A stretch of 64,000 nucleotides of DNA from Aldehydirespirator sp965220345 (GTDB lineage: Bacteria > Actinomycetota > Acidimicrobiia > Acidimicrobiales > Aldehydirespiratoraceae): NCBI GenBank assembly GCA_965220345.1, contig OZ244822.1:2232001-2296000 (forward strand), in the 5' to 3' direction. The position numbers and the translations under genes were made by a program. The notes under the pieces were generated by a model that was not told where the DNA came from, searched no databases, and saw nothing but the letters and a program-made list of their open reading frames with translations. Every line of letters starts with the position of its first letter. Position 1 is the first letter of the stretch. Shown piece by piece: positions 17,545 to 26,800 of this stretch.

Positions 17545-18423
17545 ATGATCGAAGCCGAAGTTGTTCACGCAGCCAAAGCAGGCTTAGGCGAAGGCTGCGT
17601 CTGGTCACCGTTAGAGAACCTGCTGATCTGGGTTGACGTGATCGGCCAGACTGTGCATCGCTTCGATCACGCCTCAGCCCGACCGCATAGCTCGATGCGT
17701 TATGACGACACTGTGAGCATCGCCATACCCCGAGCCACGGGCGGGCTGGCACTTGGCATGGGGACATCGGTGGCATTGTGTGATCCCTCCGGCACTATCG
17801 AATCAACAATCGCCTTGGACGAACCCGACTCGAACCGAACCAATGACGGGGCGGTTGACCCTGCGGGCAGGCTCTTTGTGGGCACCATGAGCCATATTGA
17901 GCTAGGCGCGCCTGTGGCCGCACTTCACCGTGTGGATCCCGACGGAAGCACTCAGCGACTTTTTGGCGGTGTGACGATCTCCAACGGCATCGACTGGAGC
18001 CTTGATGGTTCGATCATGTACTACATCGACACGCTGACTCTGAAAGTGGATTGCTTCGACTACGACTACGACACTGGTGCCATCGACAACCGTCGCACCT
18101 TCATCAGCTTCGACGGCAGCACTGGCGTGCCCGACGGAATGACTGTCGATGCAGAAGGATGCCTGTGGGTGGCGATGTTCGGCGGCGGGCATGTGCAGCG
18201 CTTCTCACCTGAAGGCGAAAAACTAGAGTCCGTTCCCACTCCGGCAGCCCCTCAGACCACTTGCTGCTGCTTCGGCGGTCCCGATCTCGACATTCTCTAC
18301 ATCACCACCGGCTTCGAACCAATCGGCGGGTTTATCGACACCTCGGATGCGCCTAACTCAGGTGCCCTGTTCGCGGCTGATGTCGATGCTGTGGGCAGGC
18401 ACTGCAACCTTTTCGCAGGCTAA
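17545..18423 (+). CDS. SMP-30/gluconolactonase family (LRE-like) lactonase
   Basis: A 292-residue six-bladed beta-propeller. Visible are the metal ligand Glu in GLGEGCVWSPLENLLIWVD, the Asn/Asp pair in SNRTNDGAVDPAGRLFVGTM and GVTISNGIDWSLDG, and the final Asp in VPDGMTVDAEGCLWVAMFGG. These are the calcium and catalytic residues of SMP-30 and gluconolactonases, which hydrolyse sugar acid lactones. An AAGGAG site precedes the ATG by about 10 bases. It follows the ROK kinase by 82 bases in the same direction, consistent with shared sugar metabolism. Confidence 0.9.
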   Translation: MIEAEVVHAAKAGLGEGCVWSPLENLLIWVDVIGQTVHRFDHASARPHSSMRYDDTVSIAIPRATGGLALGMGTSVALCDPSGTIESTIALDEPDSNRTNDGAVDPAGRLFVGTMSHIELGAPVAALHRVDPDGSTQRLFGGVTISNGIDWSLDGSIMYYIDTLTLKVDCFDYDYDTGAIDNRRTFISFDGSTGVPDGMTVDAEGCLWVAMFGGGHVQRFSPEGEKLESVPTPAAPQTTCCCFGGPDLDILYITTGFEPIGGFIDTSDAPNSGALFAADVDAVGRHCNLFAG

Positions 18424-18518
18424 AGCCAGCTAGAACTTTGCTTGAAAGCCGAGAAGAGCGTTCCGAGGGGATATATTCGCATCTGCCCTTGTCGCCTGAC
18501 GAAAGATGACCCTTCGCG

Positions 18519-19109
18519 ATGACCATTGAGCATTCCCCGCTCCCCTATCCTTCTGATGCCCTCGCGCCGCACATTTCTGAGCGCACCCTGGGTTTTCATC
18601 ACGGCAAACATCACGCCACCTATGTGGCCAATCTCAACAAGTTGATCGCTGGCACGGCTCATGAGAACTCTTCGCTTGAAGATATTGTGGCCGCGGCCGA
18701 TATGCCGTCTGGGCTGTTCAACAATGCAGCGCAGTCCTGGAACCATGCTTTCTACTGGAATTCAATGTCGCCGGGTGCTCTGGAAGCTCCTTCGGGCGAT
18801 CTGCTGGCCGCTTTGGAGGCGAGCTTCGGATCGCTGGATGAGTTCAACAGCCAGTTCGCGGCTGCTGCCATCGGCAACTTCGCGTCTGGATGGACATGGC
18901 TGGTGTCTGACACCAACGGTTTGAGCATTGTCAACACAGACGACGCTGATACGCCGTTGCGTCACGGACAGCGCCCGCTGTTGACCGTTGACGTGTGGGA
19001 GCATGCCTACTATCTCGACTATCAAAACGCTCGACCTGCGTATCTGAACGCGTTTGTTGAGCATCTAGCCAACTGGGAGTTCGCCTCCGCCAACTTCGCC
19101 GCGGGTTGA
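18519..19109 (+). CDS. sodB: superoxide dismutase, Fe/Mn family (Fe-like)
   Basis: A 196-residue enzyme of standard length. Metal ligands are His27 (in GFHHGKHHATYVANLNK), His76 (in NNAAQSWNHAFYW), and Asp and His in the C-terminal signature DVWEHAYYLDYQNARPAYL. The Gln in NNAAQSWNH is placed as in iron enzymes, so Fe is favoured, though metal choice cannot be settled from sequence. It converts superoxide to hydrogen peroxide and oxygen in the cytoplasm. No signal peptide. Confidence 0.93.
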   Translation: MTIEHSPLPYPSDALAPHISERTLGFHHGKHHATYVANLNKLIAGTAHENSSLEDIVAAADMPSGLFNNAAQSWNHAFYWNSMSPGALEAPSGDLLAALEASFGSLDEFNSQFAAAAIGNFASGWTWLVSDTNGLSIVNTDDADTPLRHGQRPLLTVDVWEHAYYLDYQNARPAYLNAFVEHLANWEFASANFAAG

Positions 19110-19303
19110 GCCCCACCGAGGCCTGACCATCACTAAGGTCTAAACCCCAGCTAGGTTTGAGCGAAATCTGGGAATGAGCGCAGCTCCAGGAAACGATCTA
19201 GGTAACTCTGCGTTGCGCCGTTTCTAGCCAGGCATCTAGCAAAATCCCTCAGTCTCAGCTTGAGGTTTAGTGCGATGCTAGCGCAGCTCTAGGAATTGAC
19301 GGG

Positions 19304-19387
19304 TTCGCGTGGGCAGTTCAGCTTGGACGGTTCGCGTAGACAGCTCGCGTAGACAGCTCGCGTGGGCAGTTCGGGTTGACAGTTCAG
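19304..19387. repeat. degenerate 13-bp tandem repeat, about six copies
   Basis: The roughly 270-base gap between the SOD gene and the convergent dehydrogenase ends in a run of 13-14 bp units of the form TTCGCGTGGGCAG, TTCGCGTAGACAG, CTCGCGTAGACAG, CTCGCGTGGGCAG, TTCGGGTTGACAG. The last unit runs into the stop codon of the dehydrogenase. Central copies differ by only one or two bases, so the array is a slippage product. No coding potential or clear terminator stem is seen; elsewhere in the gap the motif CTAG recurs. Confidence 0.75.
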
Positions 19388-20253
19388 TCGTCGCGTAGTA
19401 TTTCGATCAGCGAGCTGGTGTCCCAGCGGCCATGCCCTTCACGTTGCAGGCGAGCGTAATGCTGGTCAATGATCGCTGTGAGCGGCAGCGTGGCACCGAT
19501 ACGTTCGGCTTCGGCGAAACAGATGGCTAGGTCTTTGCGCATCCAGTCAAGAGCGAAACCAAAATCGAACTGGCGGCGGGCCATGGTTGTACCACGGTTG
19601 GACATCTGCCATGACCCGGCAGCGCCCTGTGAGATCACCTCCAGAACCTGCTCTACATCAAGCCCGGCACGACGAGCAAAATCAATACCTTCAGCTAAGC
19701 CTTGTACTAGTCCAGCAATGCAGATCTGGTTAACCATTTTGGTGCGTTGCCCGCTGCCCGGACCGCCTAGCCGGGTGACTGCTTTGGCGTAGCAGTCAAT
19801 GATCGGCTGCGCTCTATCGAATGCGTCCTGTTCACCTCCGCACATCACGGTGAGCACACCGTTGCGGGCACCAATTTCACCGCCGGAGATAGGCGCATCC
19901 ACAAATCCGACACCTTTGGCGGTTGCGGCATCATGCAGTTCTTGGGCTAGCTCAGCTGAGGCGGTGGTGTGATCCACCAGCACCGCGCCAGAAGACATTG
20001 ACTCCAGCACTCCATCAGCGCCGGTTGTCACTGCCCGCACATCATCGTCGTTGCCAACGCAAACGAACACGAAATCAGCGCCAGCAGCTGCTGTGGCTGG
20101 TGTGGCTGCGCGGGTTCCAGCGTGTTCTGCTACCCATGATGCCGCAACTGAGCCGGTGCGGTTGTAAACGGTGACATCGTGACCTGCGGCAACTAGGTGC
20201 CCCGCCATCGGATAACCCATCACCCCAAGCCCAACGAATGCACATCTAGCCAT
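19384..20253 (-). CDS. 3-hydroxyisobutyrate dehydrogenase / tartronate semialdehyde reductase family
   Basis: A 289-residue beta-hydroxyacid dehydrogenase. The N-terminal Rossmann motif is FVGLGVMGYPMAGHLVAAGH, the substrate-site motif is FVDAPISGGEIGARNGVLTV near residue 117, and the catalytic Lys lies in GQRTKMVNQICIAGLVQGLA near residue 170. ALDWMRKDLAI is the typical C-terminal segment. Arg in VYNRTGS after beta2 suggests NADPH. Members reduce tartronate semialdehyde or oxidise 3-hydroxyisobutyrate; context does not decide between them. Confidence 0.9.
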   Translation of the reverse strand: MARCAFVGLGVMGYPMAGHLVAAGHDVTVYNRTGSVAASWVAEHAGTRAATPATAAAGADFVFVCVGNDDDVRAVTTGADGVLESMSSGAVLVDHTTASAELAQELHDAATAKGVGFVDAPISGGEIGARNGVLTVMCGGEQDAFDRAQPIIDCYAKAVTRLGGPGSGQRTKMVNQICIAGLVQGLAEGIDFARRAGLDVEQVLEVISQGAAGSWQMSNRGTTMARRQFDFGFALDWMRKDLAICFAEAERIGATLPLTAIIDQHYARLQREGHGRWDTSSLIEILRDD

Positions 20254-20443
20254 TGCTGCTCCCTATTCCCTATATCTGCTTATCTGCGTTGTTTATATCT
20301 GAGTTATTTCTGCATATCTGCGTTGTCCCAGATCGCCCGATTCTCTGAGTTTTCAGGCCGAGATTTCTTGGCGCAGATTTCTCTGCACCGAGCTTCAGGC
20401 TAGACATCTTGCTCATCACATCTTGCCCCATCTGAAGCTAAAG

Positions 20444-20800
20444 CTAGACCGGTATCACCTCAATAGGGACTAGGCGCTGACCCACGGGGTCGACTGTCAA
20501 TAGCAGGCTCTCTAGCGTAAGAGAGCCGAGCAGCACGATCGAATCGTTGCTACCGAACACCACTTGCGTTATCGCGCTTTTGCCGTCAATGTGGACACGG
20601 GCCTCTGCGATGTCTCGCGAGTCGAGTCGTCCGTCAGCGAGCCTGAGACGTACGACTTTCTCTGGGCGCACCCCGATCTGCTCCAAAATGTGAGCTGGCA
20701 CGACGGTAAAGAACGCGCCTGTGTCCACCACAGCGTCCACCTCAACGCTCTTGTCACCTTCTATGTTGGTCAACTTCAGCGGACAGCTGAAAGTTCCCAT
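20444..20800 (-). CDS. retropepsin-like clan AA aspartic protease, single domain
   Basis: A 118-residue protein with the catalytic triplet VVDTGAFFTVVP (Asp26-Thr27-Gly28) and a second hydrophobic-hydrophobic-Gly element in DSIVLLGSLTLESLLLTVDP, the layout of single-domain retropepsin-like proteases that act as dimers. The start is fixed by a strong AAAGGAGAT site placed just upstream; the longer frame would read through short TGTCCTGACT-type repeats. Substrate is unknown. Stand-alone versions occur widely in bacteria and in accessory DNA. It opens the accessory island and is divergent from the membrane protein gene. Confidence 0.72.
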   Translation of the reverse strand: MGTFSCPLKLTNIEGDKSVEVDAVVDTGAFFTVVPAHILEQIGVRPEKVVRLRLADGRLDSRDIAEARVHIDGKSAITQVVFGSNDSIVLLGSLTLESLLLTVDPVGQRLVPIEVIPV

Positions 20801-20975
20801 CTGTATTATCTCCTTTTGTTCTGTCCTAACTTGCTTTGTCCTGACTCGTTCTATCCTGACTGGATCTCTAAGTATCATAGAGATTATTCAGTGGATTTCA
20901 GTATAATTGATGTCTGTGGACTTTGCAACCCGTTGCGTGCGGCAACAAACTAAGCCTCTTTAGGAGTTTCATCCA

Positions 20976-21485
20976 GTGACATCTAGCTACACCCATGATG
21001 AGAGGACTCATGCGAGAGCGCGTCGCTTCCTTGAGCCGTTGCTCGTAGTGGAAGTTCTAGTGCTCGTAGCAGTGCTCCTGATGATGCTGACGGCAACTGG
21101 TTCTGAGAGCGTGTCAACTGTTGCGCGCATAGTCGGGCCTCCAGTGCTAGCAATGACTGGCACCTCGAGCCTGTGGTGGGCGATGCGGGTGCAGATTCGT
21201 GTCGAACCCGACTCTTACAATCTCAAGCTCTGGCCTTTCTGGATCAGAACAAGAGTTCCCATCGGATCAATTCGCGATGCGTATGTGCGCGAGGTTAGGC
21301 CGTTACGACAATACGGCGGCTGGGGCGTGCGCTGGAAACCCTGCGATGTCTTGTACTCGTTGGGCGGCACCACCGCAGCCACCGTCGAATATCACCACAA
21401 AGGCAAAGACCGCAAGCTCACCGTCAGTACCAGCAGAGCCGAAGAGCTAGTCGCCGCCATCCAAGCACACCGCTCCGTCAGTTGA
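20976..21485 (+). CDS. small membrane protein with a C-terminal PH-like domain, unknown function
   Basis: A 169-residue protein starting at GTG with AGGAG 9 bases upstream. Two hydrophobic helices lie at about residues 20-40 (LLVVEVLVLVAVLLMMLTA) and 48-68 (RIVGPPVLAMTGTSSLWWAM). They are followed by a beta-rich region (VQIRVEPDSYNLKLWPFWI, VPIGSIRDAYVREV) ending in TVSTSRAEELVAAIQAHR. This is the usual pattern of short bacterial two-helix plus PH-like proteins. I do not recognise a named family and no function is claimed. Confidence 0.7.
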   Translation: MTSSYTHDERTHARARRFLEPLLVVEVLVLVAVLLMMLTATGSESVSTVARIVGPPVLAMTGTSSLWWAMRVQIRVEPDSYNLKLWPFWIRTRVPIGSIRDAYVREVRPLRQYGGWGVRWKPCDVLYSLGGTTAATVEYHHKGKDRKLTVSTSRAEELVAAIQAHRSVS

Positions 21486-21526
21486 ACGTCAACTGAACCC
21501 CGACTTGGTTCGGCTCTATTGTCGGA

Positions 21527-21780
21527 GTTTCTGGCGTTGACCGATCCTCTTTTTTCTTGAGAGGCTCAAGCTGCGATGAAGAAAGCAGAGGCACGTCAGG
21601 TTTCTGGCGTTGACCGATCCTCCTTTCTTCTTGAGTCTTTTTGACTGGTGGCTGGGTCTTTGTTTGGTCTTGCGTTGTTTAGGTCTTCACCACAGGGTGG
21701 CCGGGGTGGCTGGGTCTCTGGCGTTGCTGCTTCTCCTTTCTTTTTCTCTTTGACGGATGGCGGGGTCTCTGGCATTGATG
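21527..21780. repeat. dispersed direct repeats around the 3' end of the HNH gene
   Basis: A 35-36 base element reading GTTTCTGGCGTTGACCGATC and continuing CTC, T-rich, TTCTTGAG occurs at 21527 and 21600 (73 bases apart), with shorter relatives GTCTCTGGCGTTG at 21714 and GTCTCTGGCATTG at 21765. The last two lie inside the C-terminal coding end of the HNH gene, where they encode repeated NARDPA. The array therefore crosses the stop codon and probably extended or replaced the tail of that protein by duplication. Confidence 0.7.
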
Positions 21781-23348
21781 TCGGAGCGACTTCGAGTCGA
21801 GTTTCTGGTTTTGGGTTTCGGCTGGTTCGGGTCTGGGTACTTGGCTCTGGTCTCGTGTTTGGAGCGCGCCGGTTTGCGGGTTTGGCGACTCGCTGCTGGA
21901 TGTGGCGGCCAGTCGTCGGCGTGTGCTGGCCCGTGACGGGGTTGGCTGGTGTGTTGTGGTGGGTGCAGAGTGTGGCTGCCATCTGCGTGTTTGTGTATTT
22001 GCCAGTTGTCGTGATGGATCCTGTGATGACAGTTCCAACACACCATGATCAAATTGTCGAGGCTGGTAGCACCACCTTGTGAAAATGGGGTGATGTGATG
22101 TGCTTGACACATACTGGGTCCAGCCCCGCAGTGAAAACAGCCGCCGTAGGTAGCGAGCAGGGCTTGCCACTGTGTTTCGCTGACGCTACGACGTGACCGA
22201 GTGCGCCACAAAGCGTCACCCCTGCGGTCATAAACCAGACCGGTGAGCCGAGCGTTGCAGGTGAGTTCTTCAACAACGGCAGGCGGTAGTCGTGATCCGT
22301 CTGAGAGTTCATAGATCAAATCACGGGTGCTGTCATCCACGCGAGCCAACACAGTGATGTCTGCCTGCCAGCTACCACCAGCGGCACTGATGCTACTGTC
22401 AGTGTTGCTGCTCGTGATGCCTGCATCGTTGTCGGCTGCTGTTGTGTCGTTAAGGATCACGTCACAGGCCGTGGCATCTTCACTGTTGTTGGTGCCTGTA
22501 GGAGATGTCTTGTTGGCTGTGCTGCTGGTTCTGGCGGTACCTAGAACTTCATTGCTCTTCACGCTCCCAGATCCGCTGACTACTTCATTACTCTTAGCGC
22601 CCACACTTCCAGATCTACTGACAGCGCGTTTGGTGGTGGCAGCAGTGCTGTGAAGGTCTAGAGCATCTGCCATGCATTGCGGAAACTTGCGTCGCTGCTT
22701 TTTGGGGAGTTGCTTATCGGCGTTGAGCAGCCGGATGGCTGTTTGACGCAGCCGGTTATGGAGTCGCTGCCCAGTGATTTTGTCGAACTCGCCATGCAAG
22801 GCGATCATGCCCTCGGGCGTGTCATAAAACTTCAGATAGCGCTTAGCCCGCTGTTGAGCATGCTGGGAAACCCCGTTATCTCCTTGTTGGGAAGCGATCC
22901 AACGATTCGCAGCAGAAACAAACTGTTCAGGTCGCATCGACTGAGCATCTTTCAACAAACTGCTGTCAGCAGCTACAGCATTTGAACCGGTTCGAGTGAT
23001 CACGTCAGCAAGCCGTCGCGCGTTGGCTTGAGACACGTCCCCAGATTGCACCGCTTCATGCAGTTCTGGAACTTGACGCACAGCCCGCGCGACCTTGACC
23101 CGATCACGGGCATCACGTTGCGCTAACCCGCCAACCGAAGCTAGGACTTCAGCACCATCGTCGCCGTGGCGCTCGCGTCGTGCGATCAGCTCTGCTGCGG
23201 ATGTCTGCGTGGCAGCAACCACAGCAGCAACAGATCGGGTCATTCGCAACACTTCACGCAGTTCATCACAGGTGGCAGTGCCAGCACCGACAGCGGTGAG
23301 CAGTTCGGTAGCTGCGGTTTCGACCCGTCGGGTGATCTGAATAATCAT
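21687..23348 (-). CDS. DUF222 domain HNH endonuclease (13E12-type)
   Basis: About 553 residues. The N-terminal 300 are the helical DUF222 region common in actinobacteria (AAVVAATQTSAAELIARRER, LAQRDARDRVKVARAVRQVP). The HNH nuclease lies near residues 400-450: YGGCFHCGAGPSMCQAHHIT followed by LDNLIMVCWNCHHRIHH, with zinc-binding CxxC pairs and the catalytic His-His. A Ser/Thr/Asn-rich linker precedes it and a Pro/Arg tail with NARDPA repeats follows. ATG 23348 is preferred because TATACT lies exactly 7 bases upstream, suggesting a leaderless mRNA. Such genes are often multicopy and intron- or inteinless mobile-DNA-associated; a fragment of a relative lies at 62.2 kb. Confidence 0.85.
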   Translation of the reverse strand: MIIQITRRVETAATELLTAVGAGTATCDELREVLRMTRSVAAVVAATQTSAAELIARRERHGDDGAEVLASVGGLAQRDARDRVKVARAVRQVPELHEAVQSGDVSQANARRLADVITRTGSNAVAADSSLLKDAQSMRPEQFVSAANRWIASQQGDNGVSQHAQQRAKRYLKFYDTPEGMIALHGEFDKITGQRLHNRLRQTAIRLLNADKQLPKKQRRKFPQCMADALDLHSTAATTKRAVSRSGSVGAKSNEVVSGSGSVKSNEVLGTARTSSTANKTSPTGTNNSEDATACDVILNDTTAADNDAGITSSNTDSSISAAGGSWQADITVLARVDDSTRDLIYELSDGSRLPPAVVEELTCNARLTGLVYDRRGDALWRTRSRRSVSETQWQALLATYGGCFHCGAGPSMCQAHHITPFSQGGATSLDNLIMVCWNCHHRIHHDNWQIHKHADGSHTLHPPQHTSQPRHGPAHADDWPPHPAASRQTRKPARSKHETRAKYPDPNQPKPKTRNSTRSRSDINARDPAIRQREKERRSSNARDPATPATLW

Positions 23349-23355
23349 GAACATT

Positions 23356-23361
23356 AGTATA
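23356..23361 (-). promoter_or_regulatory. candidate -10 box for a leaderless HNH gene mRNA
   Basis: TATACT on the minus strand, with 7 bases to the ATG at 23348. A TANNNT box about 7 bases from the start codon is the usual arrangement of leaderless transcripts in actinobacteria, and no ribosome-binding site is present. The same spacing is seen upstream of the AAA/DUF4143 ATPase gene. Confidence 0.5.
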
Positions 23362-23621
23362 GATAAGGGGTGTGACAAAGCACTCTCATCACACAAGATT
23401 TACGCTTAAACATCTTGAAAACGCTATAAAATCCGCACAGGAAGCACGCCAAAAAACTCACACGAACTAACGCGGCCACCCTGCACACAGATCACGGTGC
23501 CAGATCCACCTGATCCCTAGGTGGGGACTGTTGACCCAGACCCAGGCCGCAAGCTCCAGCGGAGCCTCATTTCGCCGATCAGGTACACCAGCACCGTTGT
23601 CTAGCTGCGTAAGCTGAAGCT

Positions 23622-23708
23622 GTGACAGCTTTTGTTGCAGCTAGGGGGATGCGTCGCGAGGACATTGATCTTGCGTCGTTGAGCCTGCCCTTCGCTCACC
23701 TCCCCCCC
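23622..23708 (+). other. displaced 5' coding fragment of the restriction-modification gene
   Basis: A GTG-initiated frame (also ATG at 23649) reads MRREDIDLASLSLPFAHLPP up to a run of seven C. Beyond that run it continues as non-homologous sequence. The plus-strand frame that carries the nuclease domain is open from 23669 but contains no ATG, GTG or TTG until 23840. One extra C in the run would join the two frames. The joined product restores an Mrr-like N-terminus containing VIERIRSTSRDEQEKGRWFE. I infer that this is the true 5' end, separated from the main frame by a one-base difference. Confidence 0.6.
23702..23708 (+). repeat. C7 homopolymer at the frame break of the restriction-modification gene
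   Basis: Seven consecutive C within CCTCCCCCCCGCAG. Insertion of one C (giving eight), or loss of two, fuses the GTG 23622 frame to the main nuclease-helicase-methylase frame. Homopolymeric C/G tracts of this size are known slippage sites in phase-variable genes, but they are also typical assembly error sites. Confidence 0.7.
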
Positions 23709-23839
23709 GCAGATCTGATACAGAAACTGATCCAGAACTCGACTCGACTGTCACGGTCGGTGAGGTCATTGAGCGGATTCGCTCCACGAGCCGTGACGAG
23801 CAAGAAAAAGGCCGATGGTTTGAAGAGCTCGTCAAGGTC

Positions 23840-26800
23840 GTGTTCGTGCGGAGCCCTGAATATGAGATTGATGAGATTGAGCATTGGGGGCAGTGGAGCG
23901 AACGCCATCGCCTAACTGGCCTGTCCGCAAGAGACACAGGCATTGACCTAGTCGCACGCCATCGTGACGGCAGCTGGATCGCTATTCAGTGCAAGTGTTA
24001 TGCGCCCACACAACGGGTTGCCAAAAGTGATATTGACTCGTTCCTAGCGGTGTCGCAAGCCAGCGACAGCGCTGACCGGCCCGTGTTTGCGATGCGCTGG
24101 ATCGTAGCTACATCACCGTGGACAAATAACGCCGCCGAACAGGTTGACAGTCTGGGCTCTTCGGTGCGTCGTATCGACTTTCTGCGCCACGAGTACGAGA
24201 GCATCAGCGAGAAGTTGCAAGAGCGTCCAGTGCGCGATCCGTGGCCGAGACAGCGTGAAGCCATCGACAAAGTTGTTGCCGGATTGTTAAATCACGACCG
24301 TGGTCGCATGGTGATGGCCTGCGGTACGGGAAAAACTTTCACAGCACTGCGTATCGCCGAGGCGGTGGTGCCTGACGGCGGCTGCATCGCTTTTGTGGCA
24401 CCGAGCATTGCGCTGGTCGCCCAGGCACGCCGTGAGTGGTTGCTGCACACTGCACGACCGCTCGACTGCGTTGTTGTGTGCTCTGACGATTCGGCGGGTG
24501 GCCGCCGAGAAAGCGCTGAGGAGATGCGCGTATCGGAACTGGAATGCCCAGTGACTATTTCGCCACAACATCTTGGCCAAATGCTTAATCCGCTACGTAG
24601 GTCTGAAGCGACCCGGGTGGTGTTTTGCACCTATCAGTCGTTGCATCGTGTCTGTGAAGCGCAGCAGTCTTGGGGAGCTGCAGCTTTCGATCTGTTGCTT
24701 TGTGACGAAGCGCATCGCACAACCGGTGCCATCAAAGGCACGGCAACCCGCAGAGACAAAGAAACAGTAAGCGGCACTTCAGAAAGCCGCGAATCGAAAG
24801 ATCGCAGACACGAAAGCGGCTTTCGGCTGGTTCACGACAACAGCCGACTACATGCTCGAAAACGACTCTACATGACAGCCACACCACGCATCTATACACC
24901 TAGCTCCAAGAAGTCTCTGGCTGCTCGTGGTGTGGAAGTTGTAGACATGAACGACGCTCATGTCTACGGCCCACAACTTGAGCATCTGTCGTTCAAGGAG
25001 TCAGTCGAGCAAGATTTGCTGAGTGACTATCGGGTGATTGTGCTGGGCGTGCATTCCAGCACGGTGACGATCGGTGTGCGAAAAAGGTTGATGGCGCTAG
25101 GCGATGAAACAACTAGCACGCCTGGCAGCGTGCGACGCGGCACCAAACCCCTAGTGGTGACCGATGAAGACTTGCAGCGCCTGCTGGGAACATCGCTTGC
25201 TATCAACGGCATGGCTGAAGGTGAGGATCTTGAAGTGCCTCAACGACTGGACCGAACCATCGTTTTTGCTAACTCCATTGCTCGGTCGAAGTTCTATGCA
25301 CAAGGACTTGATGATCCGCAGCTGCGCAGCCTGATCACTCGTCGTCGGCGTATTTACGGCAAACAAGACAGTGCTGTGCCAGTAGAAGCATCACATCTTG
25401 ACGGCACCGTGTCGGCCTTCGAACGTGGCACCGAACTACGCAAACTGGCTCAAGCGGGCACTGACCGATGCGCTCGGGTGATATGCAACGCCAAACTGCT
25501 CACTGAGGGTGTGGATGTTCCGTCGCTTGATGCTGTGGTGTTCATGGAGCCCCGCGACAGTCAGGTGGACATTGTCCAAGCCGTGGGGCGTGTTATGCGC
25601 CGCGCTCCAGGCAAAAAGCTTGGCTACATAGTCATCCCTGTACCAGTTAGACCCGGCGCTGATCTTGCCACTGAACTACAGACAGGAGGCAGCGGATACG
25701 AAGCTTTGGGGCAAGTACTACTGGCGTTGCAGTCCCATGATGGACGTCTGGCTGAAACCCCAGCCAACTTTGTGAAGTTAGTCGAAACTACAAATCCACC
25801 CGGCGGCAAAAGCGGAGGTAATGAAGGCAGCAGTGACGACAACGACAGCATTGACATTGAAGACACGCAACTTGTGTTTGATCTGCACAAAGCAAGCGAC
25901 GCGATATACGCGCAGGTTGTGGCCGCTTCGGGTTTGGGATCATCGGGCAAACTTGTCGCCGATGATTTAGCGGTAGCCGTTTCCTACGCAGGTGCTCGAC
26001 TCAATGAAGGCGCTTTAGCTGAACCGTTGGCTGCTGCGCTGGGCGGTCTCAGCGTTGATTCCTCCAACTCAGCTGACATCTGCAAGGTCGCCGCGTTGGT
26101 GCTTATCAACGCCTGCCTGTTGCATCGCCGTCTGCGTGATGTTCCCAGGTTTAACGACATCGCCGATCTCGCTACTGTGACCGGTGCCGCCGAGCCCATC
26201 AGCGTGCTCGTCGCTGGCTGGCAACGGATCCTTGAACATGATTACGCGCCTGTGTTCGGACCTGCTCTCAAAGTACTACAACAGCTTCCGAGTCGCCCGT
26301 TTGCGGTTGAAGCATTATGCAGCTTGGCCGAATGCGCCAACCGCACAGCTGACTCGCTCAGCGAGATGGGTTATGACCACGCTGGCCCGCTGTATCACCG
26401 CATACTGCCCAACGCAGAAGCCTACGGCGCTTACTACACCAAGAACTTGACAGCGCTAATGCTGGCCAGGCTGGCGATCAACGACAGCTTTACCGACTGG
26501 AGCGCTGCTGAAGCTGTTGCTCGCTTAAAGATTATGGATCCAGCCTGCGGTACGGGAACGCTGCTGATGGCGGCATTACGGGTGCTCAAACAACGCATCA
26601 TGCAAGCGGACTCCGCGCAGAGCGGTAACGGTAGCAACAACTGCGTTGATGAAGACTATGACGAAGCAAGGCTGCACAAGACCCTAGTGGAGAACGTGCT
26701 TTATGGGCTTGACATCAACTCGCCAGCTATCCAGTTCGCTGCGTCGAACTTCACTTTGGGAGCGCCAACCGTCGACTATCAGCAAATGAACTTGTTCACC

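Noticed and set aside
23622..23915. 97-residue ORF upstream of the restriction-modification gene as an independent gene
   Set aside because: Its second half overlaps the coding region of the nuclease domain in another frame and has no family resemblance; only the part before the C7 tract fits the upstream end of the large protein.
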